Both the position numbers and the translations under genes were made by a program. DNA of 14,338 nt, taken from Candidatus Fibrimonadales bacterium (GTDB lineage: Bacteria > Fibrobacterota > Fibrobacteria > Fibrobacterales > Fibrobacteraceae). The stretch lies in NCBI GenBank assembly GCA_009777135.1, contig WRMM01000023.1, positions 1 through 14,338 of the forward strand. Direction: 5' to 3'. How positions within the stretch are numbered: the stretch's first letter is position 1; each line of letters opens with the position of its first letter. Below the pieces are notes generated by a model that had not been told where the DNA came from, ran no database searches, and was given only the letters and a program-made list of their open reading frames with translations. Positions 8,079-14,338 of the stretch are shown here, piece by piece.

Positions 8079-9332
8079 ATGCGAAAAAATATAATAATCG
8101 GATTAATTATTTTCTGCCTTCCATTGCAGGCAGAGCAAAGAACAAAAGCGGATATCCATCCCGTTGATATTTCAGAATTTGAATTTATTGATTACAACCT
8201 TAACACAATTCAGGTTCCGGGAAAAGATTCTTCGCTTTTAAATCGGTTTTTTCAAAAAATAGATACATTGCTGGAAACCGGAGAGGGAACAATTAATATT
8301 TTGCACATTGGCGGTTCTCACGTTCAGGCGGGCACGTTTTCGCACAGAGTGCGGCAAAATCTTGATATGCTGAACGGAGATTTAAAAACGCCGCGCGGAG
8401 TGATATTTCCGTTTTCCGTTGCTAAAACCAATAATCCTTCCAGCTACAAGGTAACTTCTTCCGGTGAATGGGATGCAGTTCGAAATGTTAAGAAAGACAG
8501 AACAACGCCACTTGGAATGACAGGGAGATCCGTTTTTACCCAAGACTCATCAGCGCTGGTCAATGTTTTTCTCAATCCAGACGGAAATCGTCGCTGGGAA
8601 TTTACGCGGCTTCGTTTGCTGGGTTATGTGGAAGATGGCAGTGATAACGTTGTGCCAGTAGTTTACCATAACAACGATACCATTAAAGGGTATTTTGATG
8701 CAGACACAAAAACTTACCTTTACGATTTCCCTGAACCGAGCGATTCGTTCAGCGTTGGCTTCATTCAAAAAGATACGATTCCTAGCACTTTTGTTATTAC
8801 TGGTTTTATTCCAGAAAAAGAAACGCCGGGAATTGTTTATCATGCTATTGGCGTAAATGGCGCATCGGTTCCTTCTTATTTAGGGAGCGAATATTTTGAA
8901 GAAGAACTCCATTTATTAAAACCCGATTTGATAATTTTTGGCATTGGAATTAACGATGCCGCTGCGAACAATTTTACAGAAAGGGCATTTCGCTCAAATT
9001 ACAATGCGTTGATTAAAAAAATTAAACGCGTGAATCCAGACTGCGCATTTATTTTTATTACCAACAATGACTCGTTTAAGAGAATCTCGCGGAATAATTA
9101 CAGAGTCAATCCCAATGGCGAAGTTGCCAAAAGAGCATTTTATCAGTTGGCTAAAGAACACAAGGCTGGCGTTTGGGATTTTTTTTCGCTGATGGGCGGA
9201 TTAAGTTCCATGCAGCAATGGGAAGAAGCCGAATTGGCTAAAGTTGATAAAATGCACTTCACTAGAGAAGGCTATCTGCTGATTGGCGATATGTTTTACA
9301 ATGCTTTTATAGGATATTATAAAGAGAAATGA
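8079..9332 (+). CDS. Secreted SGNH-hydrolase-like protein with GGS in block I (second of two)
   Basis: 417 residues. The N-terminus MRKNIIIGLIIFCLPLQA is a Sec signal peptide with likely cleavage before EQR, giving a periplasmic or exported protein. Block I reads HIGGSHVQAG: the candidate nucleophile Ser80 is kept but the usual Asp of GDS is Gly. Block II looks like GVNGAS (about 258-263), block III is GIND (290-293, Asn292), and the C-terminal dyad is DKMHF (Asp390, His393). The catalytic set is therefore present with a changed block I. It is distinct in sequence from the preceding SGNH protein, so this is not a recent duplication. AAGGA lies 9 nt before the ATG, the gap to the upstream gene is 2 nt, and the stop overlaps the MBOAT start (ATGA). 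An O-acetyl transfer or esterase role on the same glycan is inferred. Confidence 0.8.
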   Translation: MRKNIIIGLIIFCLPLQAEQRTKADIHPVDISEFEFIDYNLNTIQVPGKDSSLLNRFFQKIDTLLETGEGTINILHIGGSHVQAGTFSHRVRQNLDMLNGDLKTPRGVIFPFSVAKTNNPSSYKVTSSGEWDAVRNVKKDRTTPLGMTGRSVFTQDSSALVNVFLNPDGNRRWEFTRLRLLGYVEDGSDNVVPVVYHNNDTIKGYFDADTKTYLYDFPEPSDSFSVGFIQKDTIPSTFVITGFIPEKETPGIVYHAIGVNGASVPSYLGSEYFEEELHLLKPDLIIFGIGINDAAANNFTERAFRSNYNALIKKIKRVNPDCAFIFITNNDSFKRISRNNYRVNPNGEVAKRAFYQLAKEHKAGVWDFFSLMGGLSSMQQWEEAELAKVDKMHFTREGYLLIGDMFYNAFIGYYKEK

Positions 9333-11143
9333 AAAATTTGTTTACATTCAACTCAGACGCTCCGCTATTGTTTACTCAAATTTATTTTTGGATTTTCTTT
9401 GCGGCTGTATTTGCGGTATTGGTTTTGCTGCAAAAAAAAGTTGCATGGCGCAACGCTTTTCTCTGTTTTGCAAGTCTGTTTTTTTATTACAAAACAAGCG
9501 GGCTATTTGTATTAATTTTATTCTTCACAACTTTTTTCAATTTTTTTCAGGCTAAGCTTATTGCTCATGCAGGCACGGAACAGCGACGAAGAGCGCATTT
9601 ATTAGTTGCCTTGGCGGTCAATCTGTTTTTTCTCTGCTATTTTAAATATGCGTATTTTGTTACAGACGTGCTCAATCAGCTGTTCGGGTTGAATCTGCAT
9701 GTTTTCGATGCTTTCGCATGGGTTGGGAATGTGCTTGAAGGAAAGCAGCGTTTTGATGTTTCTGTAATTCTATTGCCTGTTGGAATATCTTTTTTTACTT
9801 TTCAGAATATCAGTTATATAATTGATGTATTCAGGAAACGGGTTGAGCCTGTGAAAGAAATTTGGAATTTTGCTTTTTATGTTACATTTTTTCCGGGACT
9901 GGTGGCAGGACCGATTGTCCGCGCTCATGAATTTATTCCTCAAATCTACAAACCTTATTTTTTAGGAAGAAAACAATTTGGCATAGCGATTTTTTGGATA
10001 TTGAACGGTTTAGCCAAAAAGATTATTTTGAGCGACTATATTGCCGTCAATTTTGTGGATAGAATATTTGAGAATCCAATAATGTTTTCGGGGTTTGAGA
10101 ATTTGGCAGCTCTGTTCGGCTATTCTCTGCAAGTCTATGCCGATTTTTCTGGCTATACCGATATTGCGATTGGCGTGGCAATGCTGATGGGTTTCTATTT
10201 GCCTAAAAACTTCAATTCGCCATATAAGGCAACCAATCCTGGCGAATTTTGGAAACGCTGGCACATTTCTCTGTCTAGGTGGCTTAAAGATTATTTGTAC
10301 ATTCCGTTGGGCGGCAGCAGAAACGCCACATTTGCCACTTATTCGGTAATAATAAGCTTTTGCATTATTGTAGGCATACTTTCGGGAAGCGTTTGGGTTG
10401 GTTTAATATTTTTGGCGGCAATAAGCATAGTTGTATATAAAACCAGCAGCGCTAATCTGAACCTAATGAACACAATGCTTATAGGCGGTTTGTGGCATGG
10501 CGCAAGCTGGAATTTTGTGATTTGGGGCGGGTTGAATGGAATTGGCATTGTGCTTTATAAATTTTGGGGAAAATGGGGCTGGCCGTTGCGCATATCCATT
10601 CTTTTAGCGATTACAGCTTTAGCAGTTTCAATGAATAAGATATTTTATCTGCCTGTTCTGAATATAGCAGCTATTTGGCTGTCCATTCTTTTGGCAGGAA
10701 ATACCATTAAAATGTTTTGCAATGTTTATCTGAAAAATTTTCAATTTTCAATTTTCAATTCTATTGCAACTGCATGGGCTGTTTTGCAGACCTTCGTTTT
10801 TATTTCCTTTACTCGTTTGTTTTTCCGCTCGGGTTCAAATTTAGACCCTGCAGAAGCGAATCAAACCGCTTGGGATACAGCCAATAATATGGTAAATAGA
10901 ATTGGAAGCTCATGGGATTTTTCGCAGATTGGCAGCATAGTTTATGAATACCGCAATGTATTTTTGCTGATTGTTCTAGGGCTGGCAATTCATTGGCTGC
11001 CCGAAAAATTCAAGCGTCGCTACCGCTTGATATTTGCAAAAATGCCTCTGCTGGCAATGATTGCGTTTATAGTAATATCTGTTTTCATAATTTACCAGTT
11101 TGTAACCGCAGATTTGCAGGCGTTTATTTACTTTCAATTTTGA
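9329..11143 (+). CDS. MBOAT-family membrane O-acyltransferase
   Basis: 604 residues with many hydrophobic membrane segments along the length. Signature elements are FFPGLVAGPIVRAHEF (about 187-202), YADFSGYTDIAIG (270-282), FWKRWHISLSRWLKDYLYIPLGG (307-329, His312) and GGLWHGASWNFVIWG (386-400), where His390 is the expected catalytic residue. MBOATs of the AlgI/PatA/DltB group pass acetyl or other acyl groups across the inner membrane to partner proteins that modify exported glycans. Between the GGSRN and GGLWHG motifs there is an insert of about 45 residues holding two extra hydrophobic stretches, and the C-terminal part beyond 470 is long. A (TTTTCAA)x3 heptad repeat codes for FQFSIF near 471-476. 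It overlaps the preceding SGNH gene by 4 nt (ATGA) and overlaps the convergent EAL gene by 10 nt. Confidence 0.92.
   Translation: MKNLFTFNSDAPLLFTQIYFWIFFAAVFAVLVLLQKKVAWRNAFLCFASLFFYYKTSGLFVLILFFTTFFNFFQAKLIAHAGTEQRRRAHLLVALAVNLFFLCYFKYAYFVTDVLNQLFGLNLHVFDAFAWVGNVLEGKQRFDVSVILLPVGISFFTFQNISYIIDVFRKRVEPVKEIWNFAFYVTFFPGLVAGPIVRAHEFIPQIYKPYFLGRKQFGIAIFWILNGLAKKIILSDYIAVNFVDRIFENPIMFSGFENLAALFGYSLQVYADFSGYTDIAIGVAMLMGFYLPKNFNSPYKATNPGEFWKRWHISLSRWLKDYLYIPLGGSRNATFATYSVIISFCIIVGILSGSVWVGLIFLAAISIVVYKTSSANLNLMNTMLIGGLWHGASWNFVIWGGLNGIGIVLYKFWGKWGWPLRISILLAITALAVSMNKIFYLPVLNIAAIWLSILLAGNTIKMFCNVYLKNFQFSIFNSIATAWAVLQTFVFISFTRLFFRSGSNLDPAEANQTAWDTANNMVNRIGSSWDFSQIGSIVYEYRNVFLLIVLGLAIHWLPEKFKRRYRLIFAKMPLLAMIAFIVISVFIIYQFVTADLQAFIYFQF
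10738..10758 (+). repeat. Three-copy TTTTCAA heptad repeat inside the MBOAT gene
   Basis: Three perfect tandem copies of the 7-mer TTTTCAA lie in frame within the acyltransferase gene. The unit is not a multiple of three, so gain or loss of one copy would shift the frame about 130 codons before the stop. Confidence 0.8.
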
Positions 11144-12315
11144 ATATCAATGAATAAAAAGCAATCAAGAAAATGAAGATAAGAAAAAGTAAGAACTAGC
11201 TCTTTGCTGTACGCATCACGATAGGCATCAGTTATGCAACTCTTTTTTCCTGCTTCATACATGGCCAGAGCCTTTTGAAAAAAACTGCGCCATGCCAAAT
11301 TTCTATTGCGAAAATCAAAAATTTTAATCTCTTCTCCCGCTTTTTCAAAATTAAATGATATTTGATTGCCTTGGCGATTGCAAAGATAAATTCTTTTTAC
11401 GGTTTTTGGCAGTGCTTGGATAAGAGATTCAAAATAATTGTCAACATCGGAGATTTCATTGAGAGAATGTTCTGAAATGTATTTTTCAATTATTGCTTCG
11501 AAAGTATATCGCAAATGATTAACATGAACAAGATTATTTTTTAAAGACTTGATGTAATTATCAGAAGTTTCAAAAAAAAGCTTATGGTTTGCCTTGGCAT
11601 CAGCAATAGACGGCCCTGGCTGGGAAAGCAGGAATCCTTGATAGTATTTGCCTTGGGAATTCATGCATATTTCCAATTGTTTTTGGGTTTCTATGCCTTC
11701 ATAAAGTACTTCTATACCTACACTGTCGGCAAAGATGGCTATTGATTTAAGATACGCATAATGGTGCAGTGAATTTTCTGCCTGATGGATATAATCCATA
11801 TCAATTTTCATAATATCAGGCCGGATCAGTGCCAGCCTGTCAAGATTACTGGCGCCTTTGCCATAATCATCAATGGCTATTCTGCAGCCATTTTTCTTGT
11901 AATAATTTAAAACTTTAAGGTAAGATTCACTTTCTTTATTGAATTCATCTTCGGTGATTTCAATAACCAATTTTTCCGGTGCAATATTAAGCTCCTGTGC
12001 CCAAGCCAAAGTTGGAATGCTCTCTAATTGTCTTGAATAATTAATGATCCATTGCAATTTGATATTGATAAAGAGAAATTCGTCTCTACCCTCTCTCGCA
12101 AATTGCTCCATAGCCAATCGCCGGATTTTTCTGTCTACTTTAAGAGCCTCATCATCGGTAGTGGCACTGTTTTGAAAAAAACTTCCCAGGGAATGAACTT
12201 GCCCATCTTCACTGCTATAGCGACCCAATACTTCGAATGCGTAAATTCTTCCTGTATCTGCGCTCAAAATAGGCTGAAAATAAGGAAATATATAATCCGC
12301 AAAAGTATTTACCAT
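11134..12315 (-). CDS. EAL-domain c-di-GMP phosphodiesterase with YkuI_C/Cache-like sensor domain
   Basis: 393 residues, no signal peptide or membrane helix, so soluble. The EAL domain fills about 5-240. The signature is EVL (E28) rather than EAL, a tolerated variant, and the other catalytic residues appear present: N84 in FINIK, E119 in IEITEDE, D149-D150 in AIDDYGKGAS, K170 in IMKIDMD, E206 in LYEGIET and Q226 in YYQGF. It should hydrolyse c-di-GMP to pGpG. The C-terminal third (about 250-393) has NRNLAWRSFFQKAL, then SCITDAYRDAYSKELVLTFSY, the pattern of the PAS/Cache-like domain attached to EAL proteins such as Bacillus YkuI; it probably binds a ligand that tunes activity. It is convergent with the MBOAT gene, overlapping by 10 nt, with no terminator visible. 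The start ATG at 12315 lies 11 nt after a sigma-70-type promoter. Confidence 0.88.
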   Translation of the reverse strand: MVNTFADYIFPYFQPILSADTGRIYAFEVLGRYSSEDGQVHSLGSFFQNSATTDDEALKVDRKIRRLAMEQFAREGRDEFLFINIKLQWIINYSRQLESIPTLAWAQELNIAPEKLVIEITEDEFNKESESYLKVLNYYKKNGCRIAIDDYGKGASNLDRLALIRPDIMKIDMDYIHQAENSLHHYAYLKSIAIFADSVGIEVLYEGIETQKQLEICMNSQGKYYQGFLLSQPGPSIADAKANHKLFFETSDNYIKSLKNNLVHVNHLRYTFEAIIEKYISEHSLNEISDVDNYFESLIQALPKTVKRIYLCNRQGNQISFNFEKAGEEIKIFDFRNRNLAWRSFFQKALAMYEAGKKSCITDAYRDAYSKELVLTFSYLHFLDCFLFIDIQN

Positions 12316-12326
12316 AATTGCGTATA

Positions 12327-12355
12327 AATATAGAAAAATTTAATTCATTCGTCAA
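12327..12355 (-). promoter_or_regulatory. Sigma-70-type promoter of the EAL gene, short leader
   Basis: TTGACG (12355-12350) and TATATT (12332-12327) are separated by exactly 17 bases on the minus strand, and the -10 sits in TTTTTCTATATT. It ends 11 nt before the ATG, so the leader would be only about 4 nt. This is the best full promoter among the near-leaderless set. Confidence 0.75.
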
Positions 12356-12392
12356 GAGTAACTTTGCTAAAAGTCGAAAAAATTATAGCGCA

Positions 12393-12950
12393 TCATTTAT
12401 TCTTAATAAAAAGCAAAAATTCCTGTGCCTGTTTTTCTAGAAATGTGGCACTGGATGCCAGAGCCAGCTGTCCATTCTGATTTGTTTGCTGCATGGCGTT
12501 CGGTATAGCAAGGCGTGGTTGATTCATGACTTTCATATTGAGAATGCTAATCAGCGAGACAAGATGGTCTTGTGCAATTACCGCTCCAGACATGCCCAGC
12601 GCAATACCGCTGACAGCCGCTGGTTTGCCTCTAAGTACTTGTGGTTCGCTGTCGCTTATAGGTCTAGACAGCCAATCAATGAGATTTTTCAGAACACCAG
12701 GAAAAAAATGATTGTACTCTGGAGAAAAAAACCAAACTCCGTCGGCAGATTGAATGGCCTCGCGAACTCGCTTGACGGCATCTGGTGCCGGATACTCAAT
12801 ATCCTGATTCAACAACGGAACATCGCTGTAATCCAGCAGTTCAAAATCTACTTGGTTTCCGAGTATCTTTCCTGCTTCTATTGCCAATTGGCGATTGTAG
12901 GAATCCCGTCTCAGTGAACCTGCTATTGCAATGATTTTAATTTTTTTCAT
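12393..12950 (-). CDS. NADPH-dependent FMN reductase (flavodoxin-like, chromate/azo-reductase type)
   Basis: 185 residues, full length for the family. The flavodoxin-like fold is shown by the FMN phosphate loop GSLRRDSYNR (11-20), SPEYNH at 76-81 that contacts the isoalloxazine ring, and PGVLKNLIDW (84-93). The family uses NAD(P)H to reduce FMN and then quinones, azo dyes, chromate or similar acceptors; the physiological substrate here cannot be read from sequence. It has no membrane segment. It stands 75 nt downstream of pheS but has its own CTATATT core ending 6 nt before the ATG, with no Shine-Dalgarno sequence. No terminator is evident before the EAL promoter. Confidence 0.92.
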   Translation of the reverse strand: MKKIKIIAIAGSLRRDSYNRQLAIEAGKILGNQVDFELLDYSDVPLLNQDIEYPAPDAVKRVREAIQSADGVWFFSPEYNHFFPGVLKNLIDWLSRPISDSEPQVLRGKPAAVSGIALGMSGAVIAQDHLVSLISILNMKVMNQPRLAIPNAMQQTNQNGQLALASSATFLEKQAQEFLLFIKNK

Positions 12951-12956
12951 TATATG

Positions 12957-12963
12957 AATATAG
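12957..12963 (-). promoter_or_regulatory. FMN-reductase promoter core, near-leaderless
   Basis: CTATATT on the minus strand ends 6 nt before the ATG. It follows the same layout as the other near-leaderless genes, but the T-run before it is weaker (ATTA) and no -35 hexamer is seen. Confidence 0.45.
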
Positions 12964-12971
12964 TAATACTG

Positions 12972-12994
12972 ATTAACTCCGCTGGGGAGTTGAT
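12972..12994 (-). terminator. Hairpin downstream of pheS, possible weak terminator
   Basis: Minus-strand arms ATCAACTCC and GGAGTTAAT form a 9-bp stem (one G-T type pair) around a 5-nt loop, 31 nt after the pheS stop. The following bases (CAGTATTAC) are not a U-run, so intrinsic termination would be weak; it may instead be an attenuating or mRNA-end-protecting stem. Confidence 0.4.
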
Positions 12995-13025
12995 AAAATA
13001 CCCAGGGCCAACGGCATTGGAGTAT

Positions 13026-14048
13026 TCAAAACTGCTCCAAAAACCTCTGGTCATTTGAAGTCAGCAACGAAATCTCCGGTATATGATGGCGAAGCATAGC
13101 TATGCGGTCTAGTCCAAAACCAAAAGCAAAACCTGTGTATTTCTCTGGGTCTATTCCAACGTTCTCAAAAACTGCAGGGGAAACAGAACCACAGCCACCT
13201 ATCTCCATCCAGCCTGTGCCCTTGCACTTGCGGCATCCCTTGCCTTCGCAAAAAACACAGCTAACATCTAGCTCGGCGCTCGGCTCGGTGAATGGGAAAA
13301 AACTTGGGCGAAATCTGGTTTTCGCATTTTCTCCGAATAATTTTTTGGCAAACAAGGCAAGCGTTCCCTTCAACTGCGCAAAAGATATGCTTTCGTCCAC
13401 AACCAAACCCTCGCACTGCTGAAACATCGGAGCGTGGGTGGCATCGGCATCAACGCGGAATACGTGGCCTAGAGCTATCATTCTTATTGGGGGCTTGTTA
13501 GCTTCCATGTAGTGAATTTGCGTGCCGCTTGTGTGGGTGCGGAGCATTGCGTTTTGGGAAAGGTAAAATGTGTCTTGCATGTCGCGGCTTGGGTGGTCTT
13601 TGGGCGTGTTCAATGCCTCAAAATTATACCAGTCCGTTTCTATGTCTCTGCCCAAATCCACGTGAAAACCCATATTTGCAAAGAAGTCTATAATCTCTTC
13701 ACGAATGTCGTAAAGCGGGTGCGTGCTTCCGTGCTTGCAGCCCTCGCCTGGCAAAGAAATATCCAATTTGCCAACAGAGAGTTTTTTTTCCATTGCAATT
13801 ATTGCAGCTTTTTCTTTTGCCTGCTCTATAGCCTCGGAGACCTCTACCTTTAAATCGTTTATCAATTTGCCAAAGGCAGGTCTCTCTTCTGCGCCAAGAG
13901 CGCCCATCCCTTTCAGCAAATCCGTAATCAAGCCTTTTTTGCCTAAATATTTTAAACGAAGGCTTTCAACAATTCCTTCATCATTTAAATCCGTTTGCGA
14001 AAGCTCGCCCTGAAACTGCTTTTGAAGTTCTAAAATTTGAGATTGCAT
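13026..14048 (-). CDS. pheS: Phenylalanyl-tRNA synthetase alpha subunit
   Basis: 340 residues, normal length. The N-terminal coiled-coil tRNA-binding part (about 1-90) precedes the class II catalytic core: DMQDTFYL (156-163), RTHTS (170-174), FRVDADATHAPMFQQ (197-211), PSFFPFTEPSAELDV (248-262) and motif 3 GFGLDRIAML (310-319). It charges tRNA-Phe together with PheT. A four-Cys group (C264, C267, C272, C275) sits in an insert before GTGWMEIGG and looks like a zinc-binding knuckle found in many PheS lineages. The usual MVHP segment after GCG reads SVSP. pheT does not follow; the next gene is the FMN reductase, so the beta subunit must be elsewhere. The promoter core ends 6 nt before the ATG and is shared head-to-head with hisS. 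Confidence 0.96.
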   Translation of the reverse strand: MQSQILELQKQFQGELSQTDLNDEGIVESLRLKYLGKKGLITDLLKGMGALGAEERPAFGKLINDLKVEVSEAIEQAKEKAAIIAMEKKLSVGKLDISLPGEGCKHGSTHPLYDIREEIIDFFANMGFHVDLGRDIETDWYNFEALNTPKDHPSRDMQDTFYLSQNAMLRTHTSGTQIHYMEANKPPIRMIALGHVFRVDADATHAPMFQQCEGLVVDESISFAQLKGTLALFAKKLFGENAKTRFRPSFFPFTEPSAELDVSCVFCEGKGCRKCKGTGWMEIGGCGSVSPAVFENVGIDPEKYTGFAFGFGLDRIAMLRHHIPEISLLTSNDQRFLEQF

Positions 14049-14054
14049 AGAAAG

Positions 14055-14078
14055 AATGTAGAAAATATTTTCTACATT
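14055..14078. promoter_or_regulatory. Palindromic back-to-back promoter for pheS and hisS
   Basis: A perfect 24-bp palindrome (half-site AATGTAGAAAAT followed by its exact reverse complement) places the core TTTTCTACATT on both strands. On the plus strand it ends 7 nt before the hisS ATG; on the minus strand it ends 6 nt before the pheS ATG. Neither gene has a Shine-Dalgarno sequence. It could also act as an operator for a dimeric regulator. Confidence 0.65.
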
Positions 14079-14085
14079 GTTCCAA

Positions 14086-14338
14086 ATGAAACAAACGCCT
14101 CAGCTTCCGAAAGGGACTAGAGATTTTTACCCTGTTGACATGAGGGTGCAGAATCATATTTTTTCAATTTGGCGGCAAGCCGCCCTAAAATTTGGCTATG
14201 AAGAATACGAGGGACCTACTTTTGAGCATTTGGAGCTTTACACAGGAAAAAGCGGCGACGAAATTGTCGCTCAGCTTTACAACTTCACAGACAAAAGCGA
14301 CAGAGCTTTGGCTTTGCGCCCCGAAATGACCCCAACGC
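14086..14338 (+). CDS. hisS: Histidyl-tRNA synthetase, N-terminal fragment
   Basis: 84 codons from the ATG at 14086 to the window edge; the rest is outside. The N-terminus PKGTRDFYP (about 8-16) is the family hallmark, followed by motif 1 (IFSIWRQAALKFGYEEYEGPTFE, about 25-47), ELYTGKSGDEI, and the beginning of motif 2, LALRPEMTPT (75-84). Class II synthetase charging tRNA-His in the cytoplasm. The MTPT ending follows the archaeal-like or alternate bacterial HisS form rather than the E. coli GTAG form. It is divergent from pheS with only 37 nt between start codons, sharing a palindromic promoter. Confidence 0.95.
   Translation, partial: MKQTPQLPKGTRDFYPVDMRVQNHIFSIWRQAALKFGYEEYEGPTFEHLELYTGKSGDEIVAQLYNFTDKSDRALALRPEMTPT

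Noticed and set aside
11120..11160. Bidirectional terminator between the convergent MBOAT and EAL genes
   Set aside because: The coding regions overlap by 10 nt and no GC-rich stem with a T-run was found there.
13512..13853. 113-codon plus-strand ORF within pheS
   Set aside because: It is antisense to the intact PheS frame with all class II motifs and shows no independent support.

Overview
The window is 14.3 kb of AT-rich, densely packed bacterial DNA from a Gram-negative organism. It encodes a signal-peptide-bearing outer-membrane beta-barrel ending in Phe, a lipoprotein, and periplasmic or exported SGNH proteins. The style (a recurrent TTTTCTA[C/T]ATT promoter core directly against start codons, AroK-AroB fusion, dispersed 7-bp repeats) fits the Fibrobacterota/FCB side of the tree. 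That placement is an inference from pattern, not from a database search.

Layout. Positions 1-2607 (minus strand) carry, in transcription order, a PhoB-type response regulator, a histidine kinase that stops before its ATP-binding domain, a 38-codon ORF with its own promoter-like sequence, and the membrane-bound N-terminal part of a GGDEF diguanylate cyclase cut by the window edge. Positions 2668-3372 (minus) encode a small outer-membrane beta-barrel whose terminator merges into the regulator's promoter. From 3523 to 11143 (plus) runs a tight six-gene cluster: aroE, a fused aroK-aroB, a lipoprotein with a LysM-like C-terminus, two different SGNH-hydrolase-like proteins and an MBOAT acyltransferase. 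From 11134 to 14048 (minus) lie an EAL phosphodiesterase with a sensor-like C-terminal domain, an NADPH-dependent FMN reductase, and pheS. hisS starts divergently from pheS at 14086 and runs off the window.

How the genes fit together. AroE and AroK-AroB supply three steps of the shikimate pathway. The four genes behind them look like an envelope glycan O-acylation module: the MBOAT would carry acyl groups across the inner membrane, the SGNH proteins would transfer or remove them, and the lipoprotein may anchor the system at the wall. The diguanylate cyclase and the EAL protein are opposite arms of c-di-GMP signalling but lie far apart. No tRNA, rRNA, CRISPR array, complete insertion sequence or phage gene was seen.

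The most interesting structure is non-coding. At least seven ORFs share a TTTTCTA[C/T]ATT-like core ending only 6-11 nt before the start codon, with no Shine-Dalgarno sequence, which predicts leaderless or nearly leaderless mRNAs. Internal operon genes and the beta-barrel gene mostly have ordinary ribosome binding sites. Other notable items are a perfect 24-bp palindrome formed by two head-to-head promoter cores (pheS/hisS), a 26-bp heptad-repeat inverted repeat that supplies the N-terminus of the lipoprotein, and the truncated sensor kinase.
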